Numbered from the stretch's first letter, positions 12,285 through 24,729 are shown. The stretch: DNA of 64,000 bases from Xenopus tropicalis (GCF_000004195.4 NC_030686.2:45763961-45827960), one strand, 5' to 3'. Numbers and translations are program-made. Notes: generated by a model not told the origin, from the letters alone.

Positions 12285-13023
12285 CAGGCCTGGATTGGAA
12301 TTAAAAATAGGCCCTGGCATCCCAAGTACACAGAGCAGCCCCTCTGGCATTTGCCTGAACCCACAGATTGCCAGTCTGGGCCTGGGTCCTGGCATTCCCA
12401 GTACCCAGAGGCACAAACAGCCCCCCCAGCCCAATAGATAGTGACTGTCTATGGCATCTTACAGCAGCCCCTCTGGCATTTGCCTGAACCCACAGATTGC
12501 CAGTCTGGGCCTGGGTCCTGGCATTCCCAGTACCCAGAGACCCAAACACCCCCCCCCCAGCCCAATAAATAGTGACTATGGCACCTTACAGCAGCCCCTC
12601 TGGCATTTGCCTGAACCCACAGATTGCCAGTCTGGGCCTGGGCCCTGGCATTCCCAGTACCCAGAGGCACAAACAGCCCCCCCAGCCCAATAAATAGTGA
12701 CTATGGCACCTTACAGCAGCCCCTCTGGCATTTGCCTGAACCCACAGATTGCCAGTCTGGGCCTGGGCCCTGGCATTTCCAGTACCCAGAGGCACAAACA
12801 GCCCCCCCAGCCCAATAAATAGTGACTGTCTATGGCACCTTACAGCAGCCCCTCTGGCATTAGCCTGAACCCACAGATTGCCAGTCTGGGCCTGGGTCCT
12901 GGCATTCCAAGTACCCAGAGGCCCAAACAGCCCCACCAGCCCAATAAATAGTGAGTGACTATGGCACCTTACAGCAGCCCCTCTGGCATTTGCCTGAACC
13001 CACAGATTGCCAGTCCGGGCCTG
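12285..13023 (+). mobile_element. hAT-type MITE containing a 126-bp tandem array
   Basis: The left terminus CAGGCCTGGATTGG (12,285) and right terminus CCAGTCCGGGCCTG (ending 13,023) are inverted repeats. The 8 bp outside are ATAAAGAG and TCTAAGAG, an imperfect duplication sharing AAGAG, consistent with hAT-type insertion. Between them are about six copies of a 126-bp unit (CAGCCCCTCTGGCATTTGCC, TGAACCCACAGATTGCCAGT, CCCAGCCCAATAAATAGTGA). No transposase frame is present. A three-copy relative lies at 58,285-58,636. The array is most simply an internal expansion of a short MITE. Confidence 0.85.
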
Positions 13024-13663
13024 TCTAAGAGAGTATGTATGGTTGACAGGCAGGAGTTATGTAGGTGGAGTACGGCTCTGACAGACAGGAGGTGTTGCTA
13101 TGCTGGTTGCTATGGCAGGCATAATAAATGGAGAAGAGGGCAGAGCAGGACTCAGACAGACAGGAGGAATTGTTTAGTAAAACTGCTGTTTGTCAGAGCC
13201 ACATTCCATGAGATAGCTACACCATCACAGGAGTCTGCCCCTTCAGTCCCCAGCTCAGCCCCCTGAGCTTACTTTATGGCACCCCAATTGGGGCAACTAA
13301 GAGCAGAATGTCCAATTAAAACAAAATGCTCAAGTTTCAAGGAACCCCAGCATCGGAAAAAAGCAATGCCCCCAATATTTATATTATATATACTCCAAGC
13401 TGATCAGAGCCCTGTGCCCTTTTATACCGGAACAAGAATGGTTAATAATACCCCCCCCCCCGGGCATACAACTATGCCTGGTTGTACTAGAGCAGCGGGC
13501 AGCAGTCGGGCAGCAGTCGCTGGGGCAGAGCAGGAAGCCGCATCTGTTCATGCCTGATAAGCTGAAATCAGGAAAGAACTTTCTATGGAGATGCAGACAC
13601 TTCACAGGGTTCCCTTTATGATATTAAATAAATAGAAGTGCTGTCTGCTCATTGGCTGCTGCT
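13024..13663. other. Unique intergenic DNA, nothing recognised
   Basis: There is a short C run at about 13,450-13,462. No exon, RNA gene or transposon end is identified. Confidence 0.4.
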
Positions 13664-14250
13664 GCAGGAGAGAGACAGGCAGAGAAACAAAGGGAGAGAA
13701 AGAAAGTGTAAGAGAGACAGGGAGAAGGAGAGAGAGATAGAGCTAGAGAGTGCAAGAGAGAGAGAGAGAGAGAAAGAGGGAGAAGGAGAGAATGTGAGAG
13801 TGAGAGAGTTAGAGAGAGGGAGGAGAGAGAGGGAGGAAAAGAAGGAGAACAACAGAGTGCAAAAAAGAGAGGGAGAAGGAGAGAGAGTGTGAGAGCGAGA
13901 GAGTTAGAATGAGAGAGTGCAAGAGAGAGGGAGGTAGAAGGAGAGAGAAAGAGGGAGAACAAGAGAGTGCAAGAGAGAGAGAGGGAGAAAGAGAGAGATA
14001 GTAAGAGCGAGAGAGTTAGAATGAGAGAGTGTAAGAGAGAGGGAAGAGATAGAGAGGGAAAATGACAGAGAGGAAATAGAGAGGGAGAAGACAGAGAGAG
14101 GGTGGAAAAGAGACAGAGAGAGGGGGGAAAAGAGACAGAGAGAGGGGGGAAAAGAGACAGAGAGAGGGTGGAAAAGAGACAGAGAGAGGGGGGAAAAGAG
14201 ACAGAGAGAGGGGGGAAAGAGGAAGAAGGAGAGAAAGAAAGAGGGTGAAG

Positions 14251-14282
<32 letters not shown>

Positions 14283-14365
14283 ATTAGAATGACAGAGTGC
14301 AAGAGAGAGGGAGAGAGAGTGGGAGAGCGAGTGGGAGAGCGCGCGAGAGAGAGAGAAGAAGACAG
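13664..14365. repeat. Polypurine GAGA tract with 22-23-bp subrepeats
   Basis: About 700 bp of almost pure purine on the plus strand (GAGAGA, AGGGAG and AAGAGA words). Within it, 14,085-14,220 is a cleaner array of about six copies of ACAGAGAGAGGGGGGAAAAG plus a short spacer. Long homopurine/homopyrimidine mirror-like DNA of this kind is known to adopt triplex (H-DNA) structures, and GAGA words can bind GAGA-type factors. Neither is shown here. Serine/leucine-rich ORFs on the minus strand are compositional. Confidence 0.95.
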
Positions 14366-15337
14366 ATGTAAATGTTTTCTGATTTGCTAAGGGATTTGTC
14401 AAAAACAAATTGCAGGATATTCCCCCTGTGCCATACAGCTTTATAGCCCATGTTGGAAACTACAGACACAGTTTTACAGAGGAGGAGGATTTTCAAATTA
14501 ACCCTTTGTACCCTTTGTGTTTTTACAGTATAACAGCCACAATCTGGGGAAAATCTTTATGTCAATGCCAAAGCCATTGCACTCAGATGCAAGCTGTGCC
14601 CGCTGTGCCCGCCGTGTCATTATTAGAATTCTGCCATGTGTTTTGTTTTGCCGGGAAGGATTCATTTGTGCTGGAAGAAACATGGGAAAATGGCAACTTC
14701 ATTATTACAATCAATTTTGGCAAGTATTTTTGTTTTGCTGGGAAAAAAATATGCCGACGCTGCCCCATTGGCTCCAATGCATTTGGTGAAAGTGGAGTTT
14801 TGGCCATGGGACCCATGAAGAGAGCGCAGAGACTTGCAGTTCTTTTCCTGACTTAGCTTCTATGTTTCCAGTAGTTGCCTCCAAATGGTGATTTGTGGCT
14901 AGTGATTCTGCCCCGCCAGATTGCCCCGCAGCAGAGCAGCACTGACCCAAAGCGCTGGATTCTATTGCTTGTTCCAATAGGCCCGTTGGTACCGCTCATT
15001 AATCACTGCCCCGGTTCATAGAGCGAGAGTGTAAAACATTAGCGGAGATTTGTCTTCTGCTCCCAACATATAGCGCTAATTAAATCATACGCCGCGCGGC
15101 GCCTACTCTGTCAGAGGAGAGTGATTCGGTTAGAAATATTAATTCCGACGCCAGCGCCATTAATCCTCCCTCTCCTGACAGGCGCAGAGATATGAGACGG
15201 GAATTACTTACTGATAATAATGTCACCATCTCGGGTTCTTAAGTTCAGCAATTAGTCAGGAAAGCCATATTTATACATTACCCACGCTGCTCTCTGCCAC
15301 TGCGGGCGCTACAGGGATCATTTATGTATTGTAAAAA
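14366..15337. other. Dispersed-repeat-like segment followed by a candidate conserved non-coding block
   Basis: About 14,560-14,830 has the internally repetitive TTTTGTTTTGCCGGGAA / TTTTTGTTTTGCTGGGAA pattern and a segment ending GCTCCAATGCATTTGGTGAA, which I believe is a frog interspersed repeat. The 148-codon ORF across it is not a supported gene. About 14,990-15,290 is unique and dense in ATTA/TAAT words (GCTCATTAATCACTG, GCGCTAATTAAATCATACG, GCGCCATTAATCC, GGGAATTACTTACTGATAAT), a candidate enhancer-like element. Confidence 0.35.
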
Positions 15338-17540
15338 AAAGTCCTGCCCTGCTTTATGGCTGAGATTCTAGCTATCTGTATAACAGAGCATTCTGTCACA
15401 GTGGCACAGATCCTATCTGATCCCCCCCCATTGTAAGCAGCAGTCCTGCCCTGCTTTATGGCTGAGATTCTAGCTATCTGTATAACAGAGCATTCTGTCA
15501 CAGTGGCACAGATCCTATCTGATCCCCCCCATTGTAAGCAGCAGTCCTGCCCTGCTTTATGGCTGAGATTCTAGCTATCTGTATAACAGAGCATTCTGTC
15601 ACAGTGGCACAGATCCTATCTGATCCCCCCATTGTAAGCAGCAGTCCTGCCCTGCTTTATGGCTGAGATTCTAGCTATCTGTATAACAGAGCATTCTGTC
15701 ACAGTGGCACAGATCCTATCTGATCCCCCCCATTGTAAGCAGCAGTCCTGCCCTGCTTTATGGCTGAGATTCTAGCTATCTGTATAACAGAGCATTCTGT
15801 CACAGTGGCACAGATCCTATCTGATCCCCCCATTGTAAGCAGCAGTCCTGCCCTGCTTTATGGCTGAGATTCTAGCTATCTGTATAACAGAGCATTCTGT
15901 CACAGTGGCACAGATCCTATCTGATCCCCCCCATTGTAAGCAGCAGTCCTGCCCTGCTTTATGGCTGAGATTCTAGCTATCTGTATAACAGAGCATTCTG
16001 TCACAGTGGCACAGATCCTATCTGATCCCCCCCATTGTAAGCAGCAGTCCTGCCCTGCTTTATGGCTGAGATTCTAGCTATCTGTATAACAGAGCATTCT
16101 GTCACAGTGGCACAGATCCTATCTGATCCCCCCATTGTAAGCAGCAGTCCTGCCCTGCTTTATGGCTGAGATTCTAGCTATCTGTATAACAGAGCATTCT
16201 GTCACAGTGGCACAGATCCTATCTGATCCCCCCCATTGTAAGCAGCAGTCCTGCCCTGCTTTATGGCTGAGATTCTAGCTATCTGTATAACAGAGCATTC
16301 TGTCACAGTGGCACAGATCCTATCTGATCCCCCCATTGTAAGCAGCAGTCCTGCCCTGCTTTATGGCTGAGATTCTAGCTATCTGTATAACAGAGCATTC
16401 TGTCACAGTGGCACAGATCCTATCTGATCCCCCCATTGTAAGCAGCAGTCCTGCCCTGCTTTATGGCTGAGATTCTAGCTATCTGTATAACAGAGCATTC
16501 TGTCACAGTGGCACAGATCCTATCTGATCCCCCCCATTGTAAGCAGCAGTCCTGCCCTGCTTTATGGCTGAGATTCTAGCTATCTGTATAACAGAGCATT
16601 CTGTCACAGTGGCACAGATCCTATCTGATCCCCCCCCATTGTAAGCAGCAGTCCTGCCCTGCTTTATGGCTGAGATTCTAGCTATCTGTATAACAGAGCA
16701 TTCTGTCACAGTGGCACAGATCCTATCTGATCCCCCCATTGTAAGCAGCAGTCCTGCCCTGCTTTATGGCTGAGATTCTAGCTATCTGTATAACAGAGCA
16801 TTCTGTCACAGTGACACAGATCCTATCTGATCCCCCCATTGTAAGCAGCAGTCCTGCCCTGCTTTATGGCTGAGATTCTAGCTATCTGTATAACAGAGCA
16901 TTCTGTCACAGTGGCACAGATCCTATCTGATCCCCCCCATTGTAAGCAGCAGTCCTGCCCTGCTTTATGGCTGAGATTCTAGCTATCTGTATAACAGAGC
17001 ATTCTGTCACAGTGGCACAGATCCTATCTGATCCCCCCATTGTAAGCAGCAGTCCTGCCCTGCTTTATGGCTGAGATTCTAGCAATCTGTATAACAGAGC
17101 ATTCTGTCACAGTGGCACAGATCCTATCTGATCCCCCCATTGTAAGCAGCAGTCCTGCCCTGCTTTATGGCTGAGATTCTAGCTATCTGTATAACAGAGC
17201 ATTCTGTCACAGTGGCACAGATCCTATCTGATCCCCCCATTGTAAGCAGCAGTCCTGCCCTGCTTTATGGCTGAGATTCTAGCTATCTGTATAACAGAGC
17301 ATTCTGTCACAGTGGCACAGATCCTATCTGATCCCCCCATTGTAAGCAGCAGTCCTGCCCTGCTTTATGGCTGAGATTCTAGCTATCTGTATAACAGAGC
17401 ATTCTGTCACAGTGGCACAGATCCTATCTGATCCCCCCATTGTAAGCAGCAGTCCTGCCCTGCTTTATGGCTGAGATTCTAGCTATCTGTATAACAGAGC
17501 ATTCTGTCACAGTGGCACAGATCCTATCTGATCCCCCCCA
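15338..17540 (+). repeat. About 101-bp satellite, block 1, about 22 copies
   Basis: Near-identical head-to-tail copies of a 100-102-bp unit with the landmarks GTAAGCAGCAGTCCTGCCCT, GGCTGAGATTCTAGCTATCT, GTATAACAGAGCATTCTGTC and ACAGTGGCACAGATCCTATC. Length variation comes almost entirely from the C run (6-9 C) before ATTGTAAG. Isolated variants (GTGACACAG near 16,810; AGCAATCTG near 17,082) mark individual copies. The same unit recurs at 18,523-19,146 and 32,414-33,870, always in the same orientation. Confidence 0.98.
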
Positions 17541-18522
17541 CAACAGTCGTTATATTTATTAACAGGATGCCAACTAGACCTAATTCAAAAATCATTGAAA
17601 TCTTAAGGAATGGGATTAGGGCGTTTTCTAAAGACCCAGTGAGGTAGATTTAATGAAAGAAAAGCTAAATATTACAGAATGATCTCACGCTTTCCTGTGG
17701 GTCATTACTCAGAACAGCCTACAGGGGGCAGATCTCTTTCAGAGACGAGCCAATTAGTATGATCAAATTACTTCTGAATATTCTGGGAGGCCTAGGGAAT
17801 TCCATTAAATTTTCTGAAATAAGAGAATATTTGGGCGCCCAGGATACAGAATGAAAGAGCGAGACAATAAGCAAGTCACCCTGACAAATGATTCCATGAT
17901 TAATTAAATGGACCACTGGGAGCTAATTACCGGTTTGCCGTGGGGGGGGGAGCAGGGGGGCGGGTAACGAATGCAGGGGATGAGTTTGTTTATGGAGATC
18001 TGAATACACCAATCGCTGGCGCCTCTTCTTTTCTGCGGATAATTTAGAAACATCTGCAGGTTCTGAGCACAGGAGGTCAATTGCATCAGATGATTTGAAA
18101 AGGCACTTAAAGGGGAAGCACACCCCCCTTTTCTTAATGAACAGTGCTTGCGCTGAACAAACCCCTTTCCTGTAGTTTTCATCACAACTCTATGGTCTTT
18201 GTTATTTCTTACACTAATCAACACTAGGACTGAAACTAAAACCAATTTTACTATCCGGTTTGGTTCTACCAAGTCACTGTGTGAGGAGGAGTAGGCAGTG
18301 AAACACATAAGCACTCCCCATAATGAGCTGCTCCTTATCTGAAAGCATGACAAAGGCTGCAGCTTAGGGAAAGGAGAGTTTTGTTTATATAGAGCTCAGT
18401 CTCCATTTAATCAAATTACCCTGTTTACGGGGAAGCCGGGGGAGTTCAATGAAAGAACAAATCACCATTTCATTATGTCTTTATAACTTTAAAACATAAG
18501 AAAATATGGATCTAGGTTAATT
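17541..18522. other. Unique spacer between two blocks of the 101-bp satellite
   Basis: No exon is recognised. It contains AT-rich segments (AATTAAATGGACCACTGGG, GAGCTAATTACCGG, CATTTAATCAAATTACCC, GGTTAATTAAGAG) that could be conserved regulatory sequence. At 18,107-18,135 a CTTAAAGGGGAAGCACACC word resembles a T2-type MITE end without a clear partner. Confidence 0.3.
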
Positions 18523-19146
18523 AAGAGATTCTAGCTATCTGTATAAAATAGCATTCTGTCACAGTGGCACAGATCCTATCTGATCCCCCCATTGTAAGCA
18601 GCAGTCCTGCCCTGCTTTATGGCTGAGATTCTAGCTATCTGTATAACAGAGCATTCTGTCACAGTGGCACAGATCCTATCTGATCCCCCCATTGTAAGCA
18701 GCAGTCCTGCCCTGCTTTATGGCTGAGATTCTAGCTATCTGTATAACAGAGCATTCTGTCACAGTGGCACAGATCCTATCTGATTCCCCCCATTGTAAGC
18801 AGCAGTCCTGCCCTGCTTTATGGCTGAGATTCTAGCTATCTGTATAACAGAGCATTCTGTCACAGTGGCACAGATCCTATCTGATCCCCCATTGTAAGCA
18901 GCAGTCCTGCCCTGCTTTATGGCTGAGATTCTAGCTATCTGTATAACAGAGCATTCTGTCACAGTGGCACAGATCCTATCTGATCCCCCCATTGTAAGCA
19001 GCAGTCCTGCCCTGCTTTATGGCTGAGATTCTAGCTATCTGTATAACAGAGCATTCTGTCACAGTGGCACAGATCCTATCTGATCCCCCCATTGTAAGCA
19101 GCAGTCCTGCCCTGCTTTATGGCTGAGACTCTAGCTATCTGTATAA
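18523..19146 (+). repeat. About 101-bp satellite, block 2, about 6 copies
   Basis: Same unit and orientation as 15,338-17,540. The first copy begins at GAGATTCTAGCTATCTGTAT with a variant AAAATAGCATTC, and the last breaks off at ATCTGTATAATGGGCAGCCC. Both edges fall in the same part of the unit (GATTCTAGCTATCTGTATAA). Confidence 0.97.
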
Positions 19147-20644
19147 TGGGCAGCCCTGGAGACCACAAAGAGAAGATAATTGACTGGACCAGACAGTTCA
19201 TGCACACACTCCATCCTTCCCACCGCAAACTAGATTAGGTTTTGTGCTACCAACTGATTGCGGTTTCTATTCCCGATGGTACCAGATATGACTTATCTGC
19301 CTGCCTCCGACTGACCAGTTATTTAAGAATTTAATGAAATTGATGAACTCCTAAAGCATAATGAGCAGCTAAAATGTGATTTATTAGGAGATGCTTTCCA
19401 TGCGGGGGATATAGCATTCTATAAAGTTACCTATCAACTAAGGCTCCAATAGGAACAACTGGACAGCTTTCTTATAATAAAGTAGATTACCTGTAAACTT
19501 TGGGATATGGGTAATCATGTTCTACCCTATCAGAACCTGGTGATCCACATGCAGGTTGGTGTTCCACTGAATATCCATATATCCCAAAGTTCTATAACTG
19601 CATGGTTGGTAGATACTTATTGTACAGCGCTGCGGAATATGTTGGCGCTTTATAAATAAATGTTAATAATAATAATAGATAATGGGGGGGTTATCCAATG
19701 AGATCCGTTAGATATTTCAGATTAAGCTCAAAATAGTTCTGTCTGTTTCCTAGGTAACGAGAATTTCTTCCACCCCTCCCATTCTGTTTTTGCACCTCTA
19801 TATCTCTGCTGCGTTGGTTCTCTCCTGACATTAGAAAGGGTTAATGCTGTGGGGGGGGGGGTAGTATAAACATGGCTGCAGCTCCCTACAGAAAGGGCAT
19901 ATGCCGATGATGGCAGCAAGATTAATAATAAGCAGGGGCTGTTTTTAGGTCTAAGGTTTCCCAAGGGGGAGATCAGTTTAGCAAGGATTTGTTGGTACAG
20001 AGATTTCTCCTAGCTGGTATGGGGCACTGATAAGACGTCCTTCAAACCCAATATATCTGCTTCTCCCTAATGGGGCCAATGTGCGCCCCCCTCCTCTCTC
20101 CAGCCGACTCCTACACAATCGCTTATCAAAAGGAACTCAAGGTCAGACACACACACAGCAATTTCCTCTTTCGCTCATAACCACTCAGAAACCAAGGACT
20201 CCCATCATGGTTTGTGGTACAATCCCAGCGGCCAACTTCCCACCCAGCTAACCGACATACGGAACTGAAATCAGCCACAGGCTGCCGGGGTTCCCTGGTT
20301 TTAAGGGGACTACATAGTGTTGGAGAGGTGTTTGTACACAGGTTCCCTCAATCTGCCCTAATCTGGGGTTGCTGGGAGTTATACTCCATAACTAGGACTG
20401 GGAATGATAATCTCTGTACAGAATTGTGAAATATGTCAGTTTTACATGAATTTTGTATATAAAGCCACACTGTTTGATGCTGCAGGGGTTTTCTCCATAA
20501 ACAGCAATATGAGCACCGTTAGTGCCCCCTACACATTTTGCACCCAATAGTATTGAGTGTTAACCTTGTGCAAGCAGTATTCTGTGGCCATTTTGTCAGC
20601 AAAGCCTGCTCCACATTCCAAACAAAACCAACCACCTCCATAAA
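19147..20644. other. Unique intergenic DNA with a solo SINE-like 3' end
   Basis: At 19,615-19,680, TTATTGTACAGCGCTGCGGA and the following GCGCTTTATAAATAAATG with an AAT tail form a 3' end of the SINE-like family of 9,890-10,512. The rest carries no gene that I recognise. There is a G run near 19,851-19,861. Confidence 0.5.
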
Positions 20645-21510
20645 AAAGTCCAGGTTGCAAGCAAAAACTCCAGTTCCAAACAAGACCTCCAGGATCCAAG
20701 CAAGACCTCTAGATTCCTAGCAAGACCTCTAGGTTCCAATCGATACTTCTAGGTTTCAGTCAAGACACTAGGTTCAAAGCATGACTTCTAGGTTCCAAGC
20801 AAGACCTTCAGGTTCTAAGCAAGACCTCTAGGTTCCAAGCGATACCGCTAGGTTTCAAGCAATACCTCTAGGTTCCAAGCAATACCGCTAGGTTTCAAGC
20901 AAGACCTCTAGGTTCCAAGCAATACCGCTAGGTTTCAAGCAAGACCTCTAGGTCCCAAGCAATACTGCTAGGTTTCAAGCAAGACCTCTAGGTTCAAAGC
21001 ATGACTTCTAGGTTCCAAGCAAGACCTTCAGGTTCTAAACAAGACCTCTAGGTTCCAAGCGATACCTCTAGGTTTCAAGCAATACCTCTAGGTTCCAAGC
21101 AATACCGCTATGTTTCAAGCAAGACCTCTAGGTTCCAAGCAATACTGCTAGGTTTCAAGCAAGACCTCTAGGTTCCAAGCAAGACCTTCAGGTTCTAAAC
21201 AAGACCTCTAGGTTCCAAGCGATACCTCTAGGTTTCAAGCAAGACCTCTAGGTTCCAAGCAATACCGCTAGGTTTCAAGCAAGACCTCTAGGTTCCAAGC
21301 AATACTACTAGGTTTCAAGCAAGACCTCTAGGTTCAAAGCATGACTTCTAGGTTTCAAGCAAGACCTTCAGGCTCTAAGCAAGACCTCTAGGTTTCAAGC
21401 AAGACCTCTAGGTTCCAATTAAGACTTCCAGGTTCCAATCGAGACCTCCAGATTCCAATCAAGACCTCCAGGTTTCAAGCAATACCTCTAGGTTCAAAGC
21501 ACAACCTCCA
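20645..21510 (+). repeat. 20-bp minisatellite, about 43 copies
   Basis: Copies of a 20-bp unit AAGACCTCTAGGTTCCAAGC with frequent variants AATACCGCTAGGTTTCAAGC and AAGACCTTCAGGTTCTAAGC. The variants alternate in places, giving a partial 40-bp (dimer) higher-order periodicity at about 20,840-21,300. Divergence is higher at both edges. Confidence 0.96.
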
Positions 21511-23710
21511 TAGGAAGCAGAGATCAAATGGTCCTTTACTTAAAAACCTTTCAAAAGCGTTTGTGAAATTCACAGTGCTGGGTTCCAAACCTGATATGTG
21601 ACAATGTCTAGTGGACATCTGTATATGCATTGGGATAGGAACCTACTGCTTGTAAAGAGAAGCATATCTGGAAATAAAAATGCATCAGCCTAAACAGAGA
21701 AACCTGTAGCATAACAGGGCAGGACCAAACCACGCAAATGTTAATTTGAGTTAGTTAGAAAACCTCAGAAGTGCAATCACTTAATGGAAGGGGTGGATTG
21801 ATAAATTAATTAGCAACTTAATCATTGTCGTTGAAAATGTAGATACTTTATTGATGGTATATAGGTTTAAGGTATTGTAGTAATGGATTAACTTGATGCA
21901 CCACAGGGTATACAGAGAATAATAAAGCTCAAAAAGACCATATTGAGTGTGCCAGTCTGGAAACACAAGAAACAGGCACAGAATCACAGAATCTCATAGG
22001 CTGTTGGCTGATTTTCCCATCTTACGGACTTTCAGGAAGTCTTTCTCCTCAACAAAAGACTACCCATCAATGGGAGTTCATTTCAATCACATGAAGGCTT
22101 CATCCTAGACTGTTACCTACTGTTGAACTTTGTCTCGCTTAGTCCCCCACCAAAGGACTCTTCCCAGTAAAGTGAGCCGGCGTTGCTCAAAGGAACACTA
22201 TCCTTCATTGATGGACCGATTATATACAACAATGTATGTTTGTCTCAGACATTAGGCTTTCTCACTAAAGAACTTGCCAGATACTTATCCCAAAAAGCAG
22301 CCGTTCCAGATGTGTAAGGCTTGCCCACTTGGGGGGTATGGAGCAATGACAGCTGAAGACCAGTTAGGGTGAGCTTTAAGGTCATTTATTTGGGGTTGCA
22401 TAGCTGATACATAGAGATTTGGGGTTGCATAGCTGATACACTGATATTTTCCTATATCTGTAACATTTAATGAGCAAGGTGGCCATGACAAAACGTTGGA
22501 CCTTCATGGGGGACTGAAAAAAGTCTGACAACCATTGACATAAAGAGAGTGCTATTAGGGGGGTGTATTAAGCTATCATGGCAGTTTGTTCTGGTTAAAC
22601 CTGTGCCCTACTGCATTGGTAATATTCCAATATCTATTCCAAGTGCCCCTGAAGGGTCAAACAATACAGGGGCACTCTGGGGCCAACCTTTTGGAAGTCT
22701 CTTCTCTACTGTCGCCATTTGGTCCTACACCCAATCTTGGCCAGTTGTCGTCATCTTGCCCTACTTCTATCATGTCATGTTGCCTCACTCTGTATACCCC
22801 AAAATGACAGCTACCTCTCCAGGCTCTTTAGAGCACCAATGTGTGAAATACCGGAGATGTTCCTCAAGGTCGGGTTTGACCAATGACCTATAAAGCCAAT
22901 ACCCTTTCTATCCAGTGTTAACCTCCATGAAGATGAATCACTCTCCGCATTACACTTATTGCATTCTGACATCTCCATACCGCATCTGTGTGAGCAGCCA
23001 CCTGGGAAATGAGTTAATTAGCTCCGAGCCCTATCAGAAACCGCCAATTGTTCTGGTCTGGCTTTATGCAAGAGATTGCCTCTAATCTGCCGGCAACGCT
23101 CCAGAGCATCTTAATAAAATGATGATAACTTTTCACCAGCTCACCCCGTCTAGCCTTGATATGAAATGTGGCCCTATATGTAGCACTATACCTGTCCCCC
23201 CGTAAATTTGCACCGTGGAGACATTAATCATTCAAAATGGCTGCTGTAAGGTGCCATAGACACTTTTTTGCCAGGGTCCATTTTGAATCAGAGTATGGAC
23301 CTGTATGTGAGGATAATTTATTGTCTTTCCTGTACCAAAGATGCTTCAGTTCCCTTGGATTTAATAATGAATAAAGAGAGATTTTCCCATGATGCACGGC
23401 AGAATATGTTCATGCGGATGTATGGCCTCACTAAAAGAGGAGCACAAGTAGAAATTCCAGCGCAGCGGAGGCTGGAGCAGCATCCTGCCTGTTCCCATAG
23501 AAACAAGAGGTTGCGCCAACGCTGATGCGCAGAGGGAGGCACATCCTCCCAGAAGGATCTCCAAGGACACATGCCAATCTGAATCTCTCCCGTGCCTCCC
23601 GTCACATATCTGCATGTAGATGAGCAACTTTATTCTGCAGGGCTTGGAGCTTCCTCTGCATATTTATATGCCAGCGCCATGCCCTGTATATAGCAACCCA
23701 GGCTGCTAGT
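21511..23710. other. Unique intergenic DNA
   Basis: No gene is recognised. A short duplication of GGGGTTGCATAGCTGATACA lies at about 22,391-22,442. About 22,920-23,130 is unique and moderately AT-rich (GAAATGAGTTAATTAGCTCC, GCATCTTAATAAAATGATGA) and could be a conserved element. 23,590-23,710 leads into the 19-bp array. Confidence 0.35.
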
Positions 23711-24729
23711 GTTATACCCTCCTCTGTATTCTCATACCCTGTCCTATACTGGCACCCTGCTCTGCATACTGATACCCCCTGCTCTGTACATGGCACCCTG
23801 CCCTGTACATGGCACCCTGCTCTGTATATGGCACCCTGCTCTGTACATGGCACCCTGCTCTGCATACTGATACCCCCTGCTCTGTATATGGCACCCTGCT
23901 CTGTATATGGCACCCTGCTCTGCATACTGATACCCCCTGCTCTGTACATGGCACCCTGCTCTGCATACTGATACCCCCTGCTCTGTATATGGCACCCTGC
24001 TCTGTACATGGCACCCTGCTCTGTACATGGCACCCTGCTCTGTACATGGCATTCTGCTCTCTATATGGCACCCTGCTCTCTATATGGCACCCTGCTCTCT
24101 ATATGGCACCCTGCTTTGTAAATGGCCCCCTGCTCTGTACATGGCACCCTGCTCTGTACATGGCACCCTGAACTGTACATGGCATTCTGTTCTGTACATG
24201 GCACCCTGCTCTCTATATGGCACCCTGCTCTCTATATTGCACCCTGCTCTCTATATGGCACCCTGCTCTCTATATGACACCCTGCTCTGTATATGGCACC
24301 CTGCTCTGTATATGACACCCTGCTCTCTATATGGCACCCTGCTCTCTATATGGCACCCTGCTCTCTATATGACACCCTGCTCTGTATATGGCACCCTGCT
24401 CTGTATATGGCACCCTGCTCTGTATATGGCACCCTGCTCTGTACATGGCACCCTGCTCTGTACATGGCATTCTGCTCTCTATATGGCACCCTGCTCTCTA
24501 TATGGCACCCTGCTCTGTACATGGCATTCTGCTCTCTATATGGCACCCTGCTCTCTATATGGCACCCTGCTCTGTATATGACACCCTGCTCTCTATATGG
24601 CACCCTGCTCTCTATATGGCACCCTGCTCTCTATATGACACCCTGCTCTGTATATGGCACCCTGCTCTGTATATGGCACCCTGCTCTGTACATGGCACCC
24701 TGCTCTGTATATGGCACCCTGCTCTGTAC
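23711..24729 (+). repeat. 19-bp minisatellite, left part, about 53 copies
   Basis: Tandem ATGGCACCCTGCTCTGTAT with two frequent variants (CTGTACATGG and CTCTATATGG) and rarer ones (GCATACTGATACCCCCTG, ATGGCATTCTGC, ATGACACC). 19 is not a multiple of 3 and no frame contains a stop, so long false ORFs appear on both strands. The array continues after an insertion at 24,730-25,135. Confidence 0.97.

Noticed and set aside
13624..14408. Leu/Ser/Phe-rich minus-strand ORFs resembling membrane proteins
   Set aside because: Composition of the polypurine tract gives hydrophobic-looking codons; not a gene.
14410..14856. 148-codon plus-strand ORF
   Set aside because: It runs through what looks like an interspersed repeat with internally repeated TTTTGTTTTGC segments; no domain or splice evidence.
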